Below are positions 52,110-63,971 of a DNA stretch of 64,000 bases, piece by piece (positions within the stretch are counted from its first letter, which is position 1; each line of letters begins with the position of its first letter). The stretch lies in NCBI GenBank assembly GCA_011037195.1, contig JAAEAF010000658.1:172931-236930 (forward strand). Direction: 5' to 3'. The translations under genes and the position numbers were made by a program. Source of the stretch: Triatoma infestans (lineage: Eukaryota; Arthropoda; Insecta; Hemiptera; Reduviidae). Below the pieces are notes generated by a model. The model saw only the letters and a program-made list of their open reading frames with translations. It made no database searches and was not told the DNA's origin.

Positions 52110-53320
52110 ACGTTTTCAGTAAGTTTTCAAGAAAATCCCCCCCCCCCCAAATTATCAGGAATAAATTTTATTAAGTCGCACTTCTAGTTAACAGATTTTC
52201 TTAAAAGTTGGAAATCTATTTGGTAAGTTAAGACGAAAGCTTAGAAAGTTATATTTCACTGATTCTGTTCTAACATATATAATCCTTTTGTTGATTTGTT
52301 GGTTTCTCTGTTTTGTTGTATTGAAGATACATTAATGGGAAAATCTAAAACTTTATAAAAAATTACTTTTTTGAGGAAAAGCGTAACTTTCCAAACTTCC
52401 CCGAAATGAATTATACGGGGAAAACTAATTCCAACAAAAGTGGTAGGTCTATGGTATGATCAATATGATAATTTAATCAAATTCGTTGGTGTCTTTATGG
52501 AGAAAATCGCAAAAAAACAAAAAAAAAAACCTGAAATATACTTCCGGGTAAACTTGCATTTCCGGTTGAACCAATTTACTTCAAACACGGAATTTTAAAC
52601 ACCATATTTTATTGTAATTAATATTATGTAGGATGATAGAATGATATAATTAACTGAAATGACACTTTAGAGTAAAAGAAACATAACCCAAAACCACCAC
52701 GCCTAAAACCTCTCTTTCTGTGAAGTGTTTACTTCCCAGTTGACCGATTTTTGTTCAAAACCTTATTGTCAGGTCCCCTAGTGGAACTTAAAACTAAATA
52801 TTAAGCTTGAAGTTTCTGCGATTTAAGGGTTTTGAGTTATGATGACCACACACAAACATACACACAAACCAATTTCCAAAAAAAACTACTTTTTCTGATT
52901 CACTGAACTTGAAACGTTGTATTTCCGATAAAAACTCTATATCGAAAATTGGACACAATCGAAATACTTCCTCTAACAAGTAGTAAGAGATAAAAAATAA
53001 AAATAAAAATAAGCCTTTGTAATAATAATTAATAATTAATTAATATTAATAATTAATAAATAATTCTAATTAAGGCGAGTTTAAAAAAAAAGTTTTGAGA
53101 AAATAAAGAAAAATTAAAAAAAAAAAGTTGAGAAATGCACGCTTGTGCTTGACAAACTTTGACCAAACTTACTCCGATTTTTCGTTTTTGAGATATTTTG
53201 TCCATACATACCACTTCCCGGAAACTTTACCGGAAAAACATATATTTCCGGTGAAAATTCCATTTCAAAAGTTTGAAAAATACGATTGCAAAACTTCTTG
53301 TTAAGAGAAAGTAAAAAAAA
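52110..53320 (-). repeat. Diverged HINE-like fragments, minus orientation
   Basis: Reversed unit phrases (CACTTCTAGTTAACAG, GCATTTCCGGTTGAACC near 52557, CACTTTAGAG) and a reversed left end near 52915-52990 (TTTCCGATAAAAACTC, AATACTTCCTC). A second left-end piece at 53140-53320 ends TTAAGAGAAAGT. Confidence 0.65.
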
Positions 53321-53663
53321 AAAACGGTTTTTTCCTTTGAATTCCAAATAGAAATGATAAATATAACGACGTAATTCAGATAGAACTACATCATATATTC
53401 CTAGTAAATAAATTAGAAAAAAGAATGTTACGTCATCGGGAACCAAAGTGTATTGAACTAAAGAGTTCACTGTAGGAAATTATAACGCAGAAATACTTGT
53501 TGAATGAATCATATACTGGACATACTAACTTTCTGACGATAAGACAGCATGTAATCAAACTTTAACCTTGAACGAAATAATATTGTACAAACTGGAGCGA
53601 GATGAATGGGAAGTAAGGCGTGGAAATAAACATTTTAAAAAAATTATTTCCTCTTACAATATA
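53321..53663. other. Spacer without a supported gene
   Basis: The minus-strand 118-codon frame at 53114-53470 runs from this stretch into repeat sequence and is not credible. Nothing else recognised. Confidence 0.5.
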
Positions 53664-54671
53664 AAAAAATCTGGTGTGAAACACTCACACAACTTGCTCT
53701 TACTCCAGTTCTCAAAATGATAATTGACAAATTTTATAGTTTGTGTACCAAATTTAATGAAATTCGTCGAAAACTGAAAAAACTGTTCAGTAAAAGCGCA
53801 CTTCCGGTTTACTAATTTTCTTGAAACTCGGAATTTCAGCCTCTATTTATTTCTAACTAATTATGTTTGGATGATAGAATTGTATAATGAACTAGGATAG
53901 CACTTTGATGAAAATCTAACCCCACCCCTCCCCTAAAAGTGCTCTTAAAAGAAATTTCCCAGAGAAATGTTTTAGATAAAAGTTGTAGATCTTTGCATGT
54001 TTAGTTTATATACGAAGTTTCAAAAAAAATCGTCACAGCCATTTTTGAGAAAATTGCGAAAAAGTGAATAAATCATTTAGTAAAATGGTAAAGTAAACGC
54101 ACTTCCGGTTATCCGATTTTTTTCAAACTCGGAATTTCAACAACATATTTAATTCTAATTAACATTATTTAGATGGCAGAATTGTCTAATAAACTGAAAT
54201 AGCACTTTAGATGGAAACCTAACCCCACCCCTCCCAAAAAGTGCCCTTCAGTGCATTTTCCCGGAGAAATGTTTCAAATAAAAGTTGTAGCTCTTTGTAT
54301 GTGTGGTTGATGTTAATGTTTAAAGATTATCGTCGGAGCCATTTTGAGAAAATCGCAAAAAAGAAAAAAAATCCAACTAGTAAAGTGGTACTTCCGGTTG
54401 AGTAATTTATTAAGATAACGTACAGTCAGATCACATGTGAGTCGACGGAATTCAAGTTTGAACTTTCTCGATTTTTCGTTTTTAATTGCTTTTCACATAC
54501 ACACATACATACAGCCACACAAACACCACACACACACCACACTCACAGACCATTTGCTAAAAAACCACTTTTTGGACTCAGGGGACCTCAAAACGGATAT
54601 TCCAGTGAAAACCGATATCGAAAATTTTGACACGATTACAATACTTCCTCTTTATAGGAGTAAGAGAAAGT
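53664..54671 (-). repeat. Full-length HINE-like element
   Basis: The reversed right end (ATCTGGTGTGAAACACTCAC) starts at 53669. The reversed left end closes at 54671 (AGGAGTAAGAGAAAGT). A CA-rich tract lies at about 54496-54550. ACTTCCGGTT recurs near 53809, 54110 and 54391, marking two internal units of ~280-300 nt. This is one of the best-preserved copies. Confidence 0.82.
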
Positions 54672-54846
54672 AAAAAAAAAAACGGAAGTACTGTTTTCCC
54701 TGTACCTTTTTTCAAAAACTAATTATTCTTTGAAATTTTATTAAAAAATCGTTATTATTCATCAGTATAGCTCATTCAATAACCCCCAATAGTTGTATTA
54801 ATAATGGAAATATTGCAATAATTACATATCATTACGTTATAATTAT

Positions 54847-54868
54847 TATATATATATATATATATATA
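54847..54868. repeat. (TA)n microsatellite
   Basis: An alternating TA tract followed by a GT-rich stretch. Confidence 0.9.
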
Positions 54869-55144
54869 AATGTGTGTGCGTGTATATGAAAGATAAATCT
54901 AATCACTTTGTTATAGATTATGTTAATAAGTTACACTTGTTTATGAAGGAGAGGTAGGTGTAAATGTTATAATTAAACAGGCATCATGGCTAGCAGAGAA
55001 GATCTGTTTACCACTGATTTAATACCAATATCAATACGCAATTAGCCAAGTGAACCATGTTTAGGAGAAATTTGATTTTTTTCTAGCATATTAATTTATT
55101 GTTTACAAGTTTCAATTATCATTTTAAATTAGTTTATAAAAAAA

Positions 55145-55375
55145 AAAGTTTCTCTTATTGCTTGCCGGATTTTCGAAACTGAGTTTTCACCGGAAATACC
55201 CTTGAATAAGAAAAAATGTTTTTATCAATGATATATGTGTACGTGTGTATGCGTGTGGTTTTCCGCAGAAAGCTGAAACTTGGATTCCATTTAGCTACTA
55301 CCACCACATCAGATACAAGGTTTCGGGTAAAATTCGTCAACTGGAAGTGCTTTACGGAATGTTTTCTTTTTTTAA
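55145..55375 (+). repeat. HINE-like left-end fragment
   Basis: TTTCTCTTATTGCTTGC, GAAACTGAGTTTTCACCGG, ACTACCACCACATCAG and CAACTGGAAGTGC. Truncated. Confidence 0.6.
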
Positions 55376-55980
55376 TTTTTTTTTATTTTAAACCAATAAG
55401 ATCTGTCGGTTTGAGAACGCGTCAATGATTTGTTAGAAACCAACATTTCACCTTTTATCGATCGTCATCCAATAGCCAATCACTAGCATGGGAAGGAAAA
55501 TTAAACCCCGCCCCCTACGTATAAGAAAGAGGCAATGCTAGGAATCGCCCACTTTCTATCACCTATTTACGTGCTAGATGGGGGAAAATTAACTAACGTC
55601 CCTCTATAGCCTGGTTAAAGTTTATCAATTCTAGATTCTTGATTGGTCAAAACCGAACACCTATAACTCACAGCTTCATTTTTCATTATGGTGATTGGTT
55701 AATTTTCAATGAATTATTTATTCCATGAAAAACGTAGTTTTGAAGTAATTTTTTTTTTTTTTTCTACAAATTATTCACCCTATAAGGCTTCTTTATCCTT
55801 AAGAGAAAGTTTTGGTAAAAGAAACTTAGATTATTTTAAAGAGAAAAGTGGTAAATTTTTAAGGGGGGAATAGGAGCGTAAAGTCGTACATTATACACAA
55901 GTGTTTTAGGATCAGATAGTGAATACGACAACATAGCAGACCACATGAAAGCGCTGTTATCTAGCCCAGAAATACTGTGC
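55376..55980. other. Less AT-rich spacer with CCAAT and GC boxes
   Basis: Contains CCAATAGCCAATCAC near 55470, GCCCCCTACG near 55508, GATTGGTC near 55642 and TGATTGGTTA near 55692. These are promoter-like words, but no start codon or exon was matched to them. Confidence 0.3.
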
Positions 55981-55984
55981 ACGT

Positions 55985-56190
55985 TGAAGTAAGACTGGCC
56001 TCTCCAGTGAATTCAACTTTTCCGGAATAAATAGTTTCAAATAAAAGTGACAGATTTATGTATTTGTGCAGTCCATTCAAAGAAAAACATTGGTGGAGCT
56101 TTTCCAAGAAAATTTCAAAAGACTTGGAAATCTCTTTTAAAAGTAACTCTTCTGCCAAAAATCAAATGCATCACATGACTATTGATTGTA
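55985..56190 (-). repeat. HINE-like internal fragment
   Basis: Reversed unit phrases: CCTCTCCAGTGAATTC, GGAATAAATAGTTTCAAATAAAAG, AGAAAATTTC. Truncated on both sides. Confidence 0.5.
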
Positions 56191-56204
56191 GATATATACT
56201 GGTA

Positions 56205-57482
56205 ATTGTAATAGGATTCGAAGAGAGGGATCTAAAGCAGAGAGAGAGACACAAAATTGAGAATCTCCCTCGCTACTTAGGCCAGACTAGAGTGGGAGAC
56301 TCTGATTAAATACAACAACGCGAGCTTTACAGGGGAGAGTTTTTAGAACAGTTTATGCAGCAGTTACAACGCGTCAGCAACCAACTACGAGGCATGTCCA
56401 GTAAGTAAGTGTACTGAATTTTTGTAGGTTACAAAAATTTGTATTTGAACAAAAAAATTACCTGGTTACATTAGTACATATGTAAGCTGTTTTTCGACAT
56501 ACTCACCATTACTCTCAATGCAGCTGGTGAACCGGGATATTAATTTTTTGATGCCTTCCTCGAAGTAGTTTCCCGCCAACCACTTCGTCCACTTCTCCAC
56601 CTACCCCTTCATCTCCTCGTCGGTTGAAAACCTTTTTCCACCCATGTGCAGCTTCAGGGAGGTAAAGAGATAGTAATCTGAAGGTGCTAGGTCAGGGGAA
56701 TGCGCGGAATGGTTCAGGACATCCCATTTAAACGAGGCAAGCAGTGTGTGGTCTGGCATTGTCGTGCAGCAGGCAGACTCCCTTTGTCAGCATGCCTCTC
56801 CTTTTGTTCTGAATCGCCCTCCGCAACTTTTTTAGGGTCCCACAGTATCTTCAGAGTTGATGGTCTCCCCTTGAAGCATATATTCAATTAAAATTATGCC
56901 TTGACAGTCCCAAAACATGGATGCCATGATTTTCTTGGCTGAAATCGTGGTTTTGAACTTTTTGGCGGAGGGTGAAGAGGTGTGACGCTACTGTTGAGAC
57001 TGCCTTTCGGTTTCAGGAGTGTAGTGTGCAACCCAAGTTTCATCTCCAGAAATGATGGAGCGGAGAAATTCATCTCCATGGAGTTTGTAGCATCTCAAAA
57101 AGCTCTTGCCCGACTTTGAATATTTCACACTTGGCGGGAGATTGGATTGACATTTTTCACGAAACGTATTGTCGCGTTGACAGTTCTCAGCGTACTGACC
57201 CCGAACCAGTCTCGTTGCGGAGGGCAGGAATCAGGCTACACGACTGTGTAGCCAACATGTCGAAAACAAAATCCCTCCGGCCGTGAGAGCCTCAGTACAC
57301 TTACTTACTGGACATTCCTCGTACTATCCTTCTTTTCACACACTCTAAATCTCTCGCTACCAATTTCTATATTCGTGTAAAGTTTTGGCAATTTGTGTTA
57401 CTTTCTCATTAAACAGTGTTCAGTATTATATCCAGTTTATTTATTTTTCAAACCCAATTCTCTTCTTCTCATATCCATTATA
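56205..57482 (-). mobile_element. Truncated MITE (same family as 7374-7827), split by a mariner
   Basis: The sequence at 56215-56385 and 57324-57482 matches the reverse complement of the 7.4-kb MITE: AGATCTAAAGCAGAGAGAGA, CCAGACTAGAGTGGGAGACTC, CGCGTCAGCAACCAAC, then CAGTTTATTT...AACCCAATTC and CATTATA at the end. One ~95-nt terminal arm is missing on the left. Confidence 0.8.
56388..57321 (-). mobile_element. Mariner element, internally deleted (934 bp)
   Basis: Terminal inverted repeats of ~30 bp (CGAGGCATGTCCAGTAAGTA... on the left, its near-complement ...CTGGACATTCCTCG on the right) are flanked by TA at 56386-56387 and 57322-57323, the expected mariner target duplication. On the minus strand, transposase pieces read ISGDETWVAHYTPE near 57050, WDCQGIILIEYM near 56910, LLHDNARPHTA near 56765, and SPDLAPSDYY near 56690. 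These cover the three catalytic Asp regions. The N-terminal DNA-binding domain is missing; intact mariners are ~1.3 kb. Stops and shifts make it a dead copy. Confidence 0.9.
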
Positions 57483-57949
57483 TACCGCATTTAATGTCAG
57501 AATCCGTGCAATTCTCATAAATTATTATATTTAATAGTTATAAATTTATATGGAACAGACAATATCTGTAATAATTATGTATTTTATTTTCAAGCCGTGA
57601 AGATGTAAATAAATATTCCCGAAACATTAGCAAGGACTTAAATAATTTCTTATTCTATTTGACCAACTTCCAAAAAAAAAAAAAAAAAATTGATTATTTA
57701 ATTTGTTATTATTTATTATTTTATTATTATTTATGTTATATATAGAAGAGTTACTCATTAATATTTTATATTTAATTTAATCATTGATTTAGATAAAACT
57801 GAGAATACGATTTGGATACTCAAAACACATACTTGTACTTATGAATGATGGGCATTGAAGAAGATAAATCTTGAACACCCCCCACCCCCACACATATATA
57901 TGTATAAAAATAAACTTAATGTTAAAAATATTTTTATCTTTTTAAGGAC
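57483..57949. other. AT-rich spacer
   Basis: Low-complexity AT sequence, with an A run near 57673; no gene or repeat recognised. Confidence 0.55.
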
Positions 57950-58040
57950 CTTAAAACATGAATTTCCGGTGAAATATTCAATGTCGAACATTTTATACGA
58001 TCGCAATACTTCCTCTTCTTATGAGAAGTAAGAGAAAGTA
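57950..58040 (-). repeat. HINE-like left-end fragment
   Basis: ATTTCCGGTGAAATATTC, CGATCGCAATACTTCCTC and GAAGTAAGAGAAAGTAA: the reversed left end, without the rest of the element. Confidence 0.7.
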
Positions 58041-58052
58041 ATAGGAAAAAAA

Positions 58053-58621
58053 AAAAAATCTGGTGTGAAACACTCACACAACTTTTTTTTACAGCAGTTT
58101 ACAAAATTGTTAGTGACAAATGTTATAGTTATTGGTGAATTAGTATAGTAAATTCAATGAAATTCGTTGGTGTTTTTATGGATAAAATTTCGAAAACTGA
58201 ACGCACTTCCGGTTTAATAATTAAGATTGGACTGTAGAGGAAAACATAACTCCACACCTACCCAAAAAAAATCGCCTTAAATAACTTTACCCGGAGAAAT
58301 GTTTCAAATAAAATTTGTAGCTCTTTATGTGTGTAGTTAATATACTCAATTTCAAGAAAATCGTTGGACTTGTTTTCGAAAAAATGTCAAAAAACTGATA
58401 AACCATTCAGAAAAGTGGTACTTTCCGAATATATAAAATTTGGAACTTCCTGCAATTTTTTAATTTTCGAGATATTCTGTTCCCACATAGACCATTTTCT
58501 AAAAACCGTTTTTTTTTGGAAATCAAGAGATTTCAAAACATGTATTTCCGGCGAAAAGTGGATATCGACAATTTTGACACGATTACAATACTTCCTCTTA
58601 CTAGGAGGAGTAAGAGAAAGT
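58053..58621 (-). repeat. Internally deleted HINE-like element
   Basis: Both ends are present (reversed right-end hairpin at 58058-58082; reversed left end closing at 58621). The span is only ~570 nt because about one and a half internal units are missing. Confidence 0.75.
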
Positions 58622-58857
58622 AAAAAATCACTACAAAATAAAGGATTTTGATGATAAAGAAAGTAAATATATTTTAATTTATTTATATTTTTATTTATTT
58701 TGTTTTGCCTCTTTTTTGTAATCTCGGTATAACCAGGACCTAGAGTTGACAATGTTGACGAAAGCCTAATCTGGAAATAATTTTGTTTTTCTTCTCATTT
58801 TCACCAGTAAAGATAAAAACCAACAGTAATTAATTCAACATGGTCAACAACAAGCAG

Positions 58858-58889
58858 GCACACACACACCCACACACACACACACACAA
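58858..58889. repeat. (CA)n microsatellite
   Basis: CACACACACACC followed by a second perfect CA tract. Confidence 0.9.
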
Positions 58890-59228
58890 TCATACGCCGG
58901 CACGTTTTAACAGGTATAATGTGACGAATGAAATCATAGAAATCATAGACCTCTTTTTTGTATGAAGATTGCGTTAAAAAACTACTTCAACTATAAAGAT
59001 GTATAGTATTGACATATCAGATTAATGTTATGTGGATTAATTTCAGGGTATGAACGTAGGAACAGACAGAAACACAAAAGAATCGGGAATAAGAAAATAG
59101 TAGAATGAATGAACGGAAATGAATGAAACTATTTAATTATTTAATAGTTTTGTAACTTTTCTGATTTACGTGAAGTTAAAAAGGGATAAATATAAAAAAA
59201 ATAAATAAATAAAATTGAGAACACAAAC

Positions 59229-59315
59229 CTTAATAGGTCTTCTAGCAGCAAGTCTATCTACTGTTACACCATCATCGCAATGATTCTTTAATTTCACAAA
59301 TGAACCGTTGTTCAT
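59229..59315 (-). CDS. Candidate first coding exon, 29 codons, unrecognised
   Basis: On the minus strand an ATG at 59315 opens MNNGSFVKLKNHCDDG, then VTVDRLAARRPIK. It ends in phase 0 at a good donor (ATTAAG then GTTTGTG). The residues are well mixed, and the codons do not come from any repeat in the window. The upstream sequence (59316-59500) is unique and contains TTAAATATG and GACGTG words that could belong to a promoter or 5' leader. I do not recognise the protein. No following exon was identified on this strand. It is called on start codon, splice donor and composition only. Confidence 0.4.
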
Positions 59316-59723
59316 CTTGACACTTGTTTAACACTATTACAACTAAATTACTGCAAACATCTTTACCACATATTTAAAGACTTAACCGTTGTACAGTCCT
59401 CCCATTGAAACATATTACCACGTCAAGTTCCCTACCCGTGTACAGGTTTATGACTCATCTTAAGGAAACACCAAAACTACCACTACTCTATTGGATAGAA
59501 GAGTTTTTAACTGGAAACAAAACAAAAAAAGCAATGTGGGAGTATTTTTTGTTCTTACTAATATTGGGGATAAGTTTCGAGTGAGGTAATGCATAAAATA
59601 CTCTTATTTTCCTCATTTCAACATGAGAATCTATTTTAATGATTAATTTATTCATAATTCTATAATAATAGATTCATAAAAACTGAACTAATAGATCTGT
59701 TACAATTACTTTTTTCTCTAGAA

Positions 59724-60687
59724 AAAAATCTGCTGTGAAACACTCACACAACTTTCTTTTACTCCAGTGCACAAAATTATAATTGACAAATTTTATAGTT
59801 TGTGTACCAAATTTAATGAAATTCGTCGAAAACTGAAAAAACTGTCCAGTAAAAGCGCACTTCCGGTTTACTAATTTCCTTGTAAGTCGGAATTTTAGGC
59901 ATCTATTTATTTCTAATTAATTTTGTTTGCATGATAGAATTGTATAATCAACTATGATAGCACTTTAGAGGAAGCTGTAACCCCACACCTCCCCTAAAAG
60001 TGCTCTTAAATGAATTTTTCCAGAGAAATATTTCAAATAAAAGTTATATATCTTTGTATGTATAGTTTATATAGGAAGTTTCAAGAAAATCGTCGAAGCC
60101 ATTTTTGAGAAAATCGCGAAAATGTGAAAAAATCATTTAGTAAAGTGGTAATGTAAACGCACATCCGGTTATCCGATTTTTTTTTAAACTGTGAATTTCA
60201 ACAACATATTCAATTCTAATTAACATTATTTAGATGATAGAATTGCCTAATAAACTGAAATAGGACTTTAGCTGAAAACCTAACCCCATCCCTCGCCCAT
60301 AACTGTCCTTAAATGAATTTTCCCAGAGAAATGTTTCAAATCAAAGTTGTAGTCACTTTGGTATGTTAAGTTGACCTACCAAGTTTTTGGAAAACGCCAC
60401 AAGTAAAACACCAACTAGTTAAAGTGTACTTCCGTTGAGGCATTTTGTCAGATGAGCCACCGTCAGATAATACCTAAATGGAATATCAAGTTTCAACTTT
60501 CTGTGGTTTTTCGTTTTTTGGTCTATTCTGTTCACATATTCACACCCACACACACCCACACAGACCATTTGCTAAAAATCACTTTTTTGGACTCAGGAGA
60601 CCTCACAACGGATATTTCCGGTGAAAACTCGATATCGAAAATTAGACACGATTACAATACTTCCTCTTACTAGGAGTATGAGAAAGT
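59724..60687 (-). repeat. Full-length HINE-like element
   Basis: Reversed right end (ATCTGCTGTGAAACACTC) at 59728; reversed left end (AGGAGTATGAGAAAGT) closing at 60687. CA-rich tract near 60540-60561. ACTTCCGG (59860), ACATCCGG (60161) and ACTTCCG (60428) mark the internal units. Confidence 0.8.
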
Positions 60688-60899
60688 AAAAATGAATAGA
60701 GAACAAAAATTAATGAATAGGTGATAAGTTCTTCAGTGTTGAATATATGAGTTCATGATTTTTCAAATTGTATACGACATAGCAAGAGTTTTTTTTTTTT
60801 TAAATTAATTCTGACCGGTTTCAGTTTCTCGTCAAGTCTACTTTACACTTGGAGTACGTAGCATATGATAGGAAACTTTAAAAATGAAACATTACATTT

Positions 60900-61275
60900 T
60901 TATGCTTGATGAAAACTAGACTTTAATAAACATGGAGGAAAACCCGAAACCGTTCAGAATTAAGAAAAACATGATCTGGTATGACATATTCATACGACTT
61001 TGATAATACAATATTATAAAATAAACAAATTTACTTGTAGGTCTAGTATGTAAGATCTCATAACGCAATTTGGCGATTTCAATGCAATCAAACAACAGAT
61101 GTGAGACTGTTTCCTCCTCCTCCTGACACAATCTACACAAAGATTCTACTTGGATATTGTTACTTATCTTTAACATAAGTATAGAGTTGATTGGGGATAC
61201 ATGTATATTATATCCAAAGTAGATAGTAGTTAAAGTGATTATACTGCAGTCCAGTGGACAAGACGCAAATAACAT
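60900..61275 (-). pseudogene. LINE C-terminal remnant
   Basis: The minus frame reads NNIQVESLCRLCQEEEETVS and then HLLFDCIEIAKLRYEIL. This is the C-x2-C...H...C motif that follows RT or RNase H in I/Jockey-type LINEs. A T run at 60789-60801 could be the poly(A) tail. No upstream domain remains. Confidence 0.6.
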
Positions 61276-61441
61276 TTCAAATTTAACGAAGCAGATTGCT
61301 CAAAACACATTAAAATGAAATTTTCCTGTCAAAAATGGTTCAAATAAAAGTGATGCATTCTCTATGCAGATAGCAATTATGGGGCCCCGCTTACAAAAAA
61401 TCATTGTAGCTCTTTTTTTGAGATAATTAAAAAAAAAAAAA

Positions 61442-62946
61442 AACAGAAATCAGAGAACATTATTCTTCTAAAGAACAGTTTTCTAGAGGACGTGCCCGCC
61501 TTTGAATGAATAACTGAAGTAAACATATTGAACCAAAGGTCAAACAGCTGTTCTAAACTGATGACAGGATTGCCAACTAATGTAATATACAGAAAATATC
61601 ATTATTTTTATACAGTTAAATTAATTAATTTAAGTCCTTAAATACAGTTAATTAATTAAGTTAGAGTGCTGTATAAGACTTGTATTTCCTGTGAAAAGTG
61701 GATTTCAATATCTTCCTATTACTAGAAGTATAAGGAAGTACAAAAAAAATACGACAAACCTTTTTTTGTTCAACCAAATTTGGTATTTATACCAGATTAT
61801 GGAATGTTTATAAGACTGATTGGAAAAAAAAATAGAATTGATACTAACGACTCTTCTAATGGGTGGGACAGATTCACCAGCCGCGATGGCCTAATAGTTC
61901 ATACTATGGTCCAGAATCAATAGCCATTTCGTTTGCTGGTAAAAGTATATTTAATAGAAGTAAATTTATTGAAGGTTTTTTTTGGTTAGATATATCGCTT
62001 CCAGGCCAGAAAACAAGAAAACCAGACCTTTTACATTCTTACACTTTTTAAGAGAGCCACCAGATCTCGTTCACGACCGCTGACACTTCAAAAGGAAAAT
62101 TCCAACTCTATTTTCGTGCATTTTTTTCAATATTTGTCAAGTGGATAGAATCAATAACAATAATGATAAGGAAAAGTTAACTATTTAATTTGTTATTGTT
62201 GCGTAATCTACCTCTTGGCAAAAAAAAGATATCATACAAAGTAGATGAAAAAATAACATCAAAGGAAACGTAAAACCAAAAGATAAGGGAAAAAATGAAT
62301 CATTGGTTATTAAAAAAAAATTATTTTCCTCTGAAATCATGTTAAGCTTAGTAAAATGTTACGAAAGTTAATATTTAAGTTCTAATAAGAAACAAGCCCA
62401 TAGGGAGAGGAAATAACAAAAGAATATATATAAATTATCAAGTTTGTATAAAAGTAAACAATAAGCTATAGTTAGCCAGTAAAAGTATGTACGCATATAT
62501 GTTTATATATAATAGTAGCGATGGAACAATAGTTTACAACATAAAACTTTGTTTTTCACGTATACTTCATCATATTTATGTATTTATTTATTACATTATA
62601 TTGTAATGTAACAACTGTACAAATTTCTATGTAAATTAAACTATTTTAAACTTAACAAAAGCTCTAATTTTCATTATAAAAATTATGTTTTTTATTTTTA
62701 ATTATATAAAATCATAAATACCAAAGTCATTTTATAAGTACAAAATGGACAAAAAAGCGTAAATCACAGAATATCCTTATAAAAATAATGATATTTTCTG
62801 TATTTTACACTAGTTGGCAACCTTGTCATTAGTTTAGAACAGCTGTTTGATCTTTGGTTCAATATGTTAACTTCAGTTATCCATTCAAAGGCGACACGAA
62901 CTCTAGAAAACTGTTCTTTAGAAGAACAGTGTTCTCTGATTTGTTT
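61442..62946. mobile_element. ~1.5-kb element with ~165-bp terminal inverted arms
   Basis: 61447-61612 and 62778-62942 are inverted copies, by eye nearly 90 percent identical. Landmarks: AAATCAGAGAACA, CTAAAGAACAGTTTTCTAGA, GGTCAAACAGCTGTTCTAAAC, AAAATATCATTATTTTTATA. The ~1.17-kb interior is AT-rich. One 62-codon plus frame (61863-62051) has no recognised domain. No transposase was seen. A non-autonomous foldback or long-arm DNA transposon is likely. A target duplication could not be settled. Confidence 0.75.
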
Positions 62947-63971
62947 TTTGTTTTTTTGAGTGAGTAAAAATAACTGATATTTACTCTCAAATACTCAATA
63001 ACCGATTGTTAGCTAGAATAAATCAAACAAATTTTTATACCCTGAGAAAACTGTGTCTCATTTGCAATGTGCAAGGCGACCAATCGAGATTTCAACTGCA
63101 TAATTGAACCTCGCACTTCAAGAAGATATAATAGAAGAAAGAAGCTTGCGATTTTTTAAAAAAACCGAAGTGGTTTTACAGTTACTCACGTACTACGCCA
63201 ACACGCTTGAGATTAGCGTTGGAACAATAAGCTGCCATGTTCGCCTTGCGGTCCAGAACTTCTACCATCAGATTTCTCTTAGTTCTCTCAGGGAGACGTG
63301 GCATCAAGTTTCACAAAAGCGAAGAACTGAAATATGGAAAATTGGCACACACTTTTCCAACATTGCGGACAAGAATTTCTGAGTTATTCCTGGGGTCTGT
63401 CGTCTTGAAATATCCTCCTCCCCAAAAGAAAAAATCTCTCTCGTCCTCTAAATATCCATTGTTCCAATTAATTTTACTATCCTTTAGTGTTCCCCTTATA
63501 TTCTAAAACCTCTTTACTTTCCTTGTATTATATATTCTCTCACTTTGGAAAAATAAGAATTATGTGAAACACCCAATATACTCGTATATAATAGTTTTTG
63601 CAGTATTTGATTTTTTCATTCTTTTTCACAAAGCTTGTAAAATTTGGATAAAAAGTAAATAATTCTATGATATGAAAGATATTGATCGCTTCGGTTATGT
63701 TTTATTGGACTGATTATTTTCTGTCACTCGTCATATCCTGTTTTCCATAAATTGTGAATGAAAAATGCAGATAACATTTTGCATTTACAATTTATTATTA
63801 CTTAACATTTAATTATTGTCCTTAGCATAACCTATAAATGGCACTAAATTGTAGATCTGCGCATTCTGTTAGCGCTGAGCAAAACTTTTAAGAGTAGCTT
63901 AAACGTAAGCCTAGATTGGATTAGATTATTTTCAGGGGAAAGTGGACTGAGACTTGTACTCTTGTACCCTG
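62947..63971. other. Spacer without a supported gene
   Basis: Plus-strand frames at 63104-63382 and 63237-63506 overlap in a less AT-rich block near 63060-63420. Neither has a recognised domain, a start context or splice sites. Confidence 0.4.

Noticed and set aside
53114..53470. 118-codon minus frame
   Set aside because: Phe/Leu-rich; half of it lies in a HINE-like fragment.
55376..55980. Promoter of a host gene
   Set aside because: CCAAT and GC words occur, but no exon or start could be linked to them.
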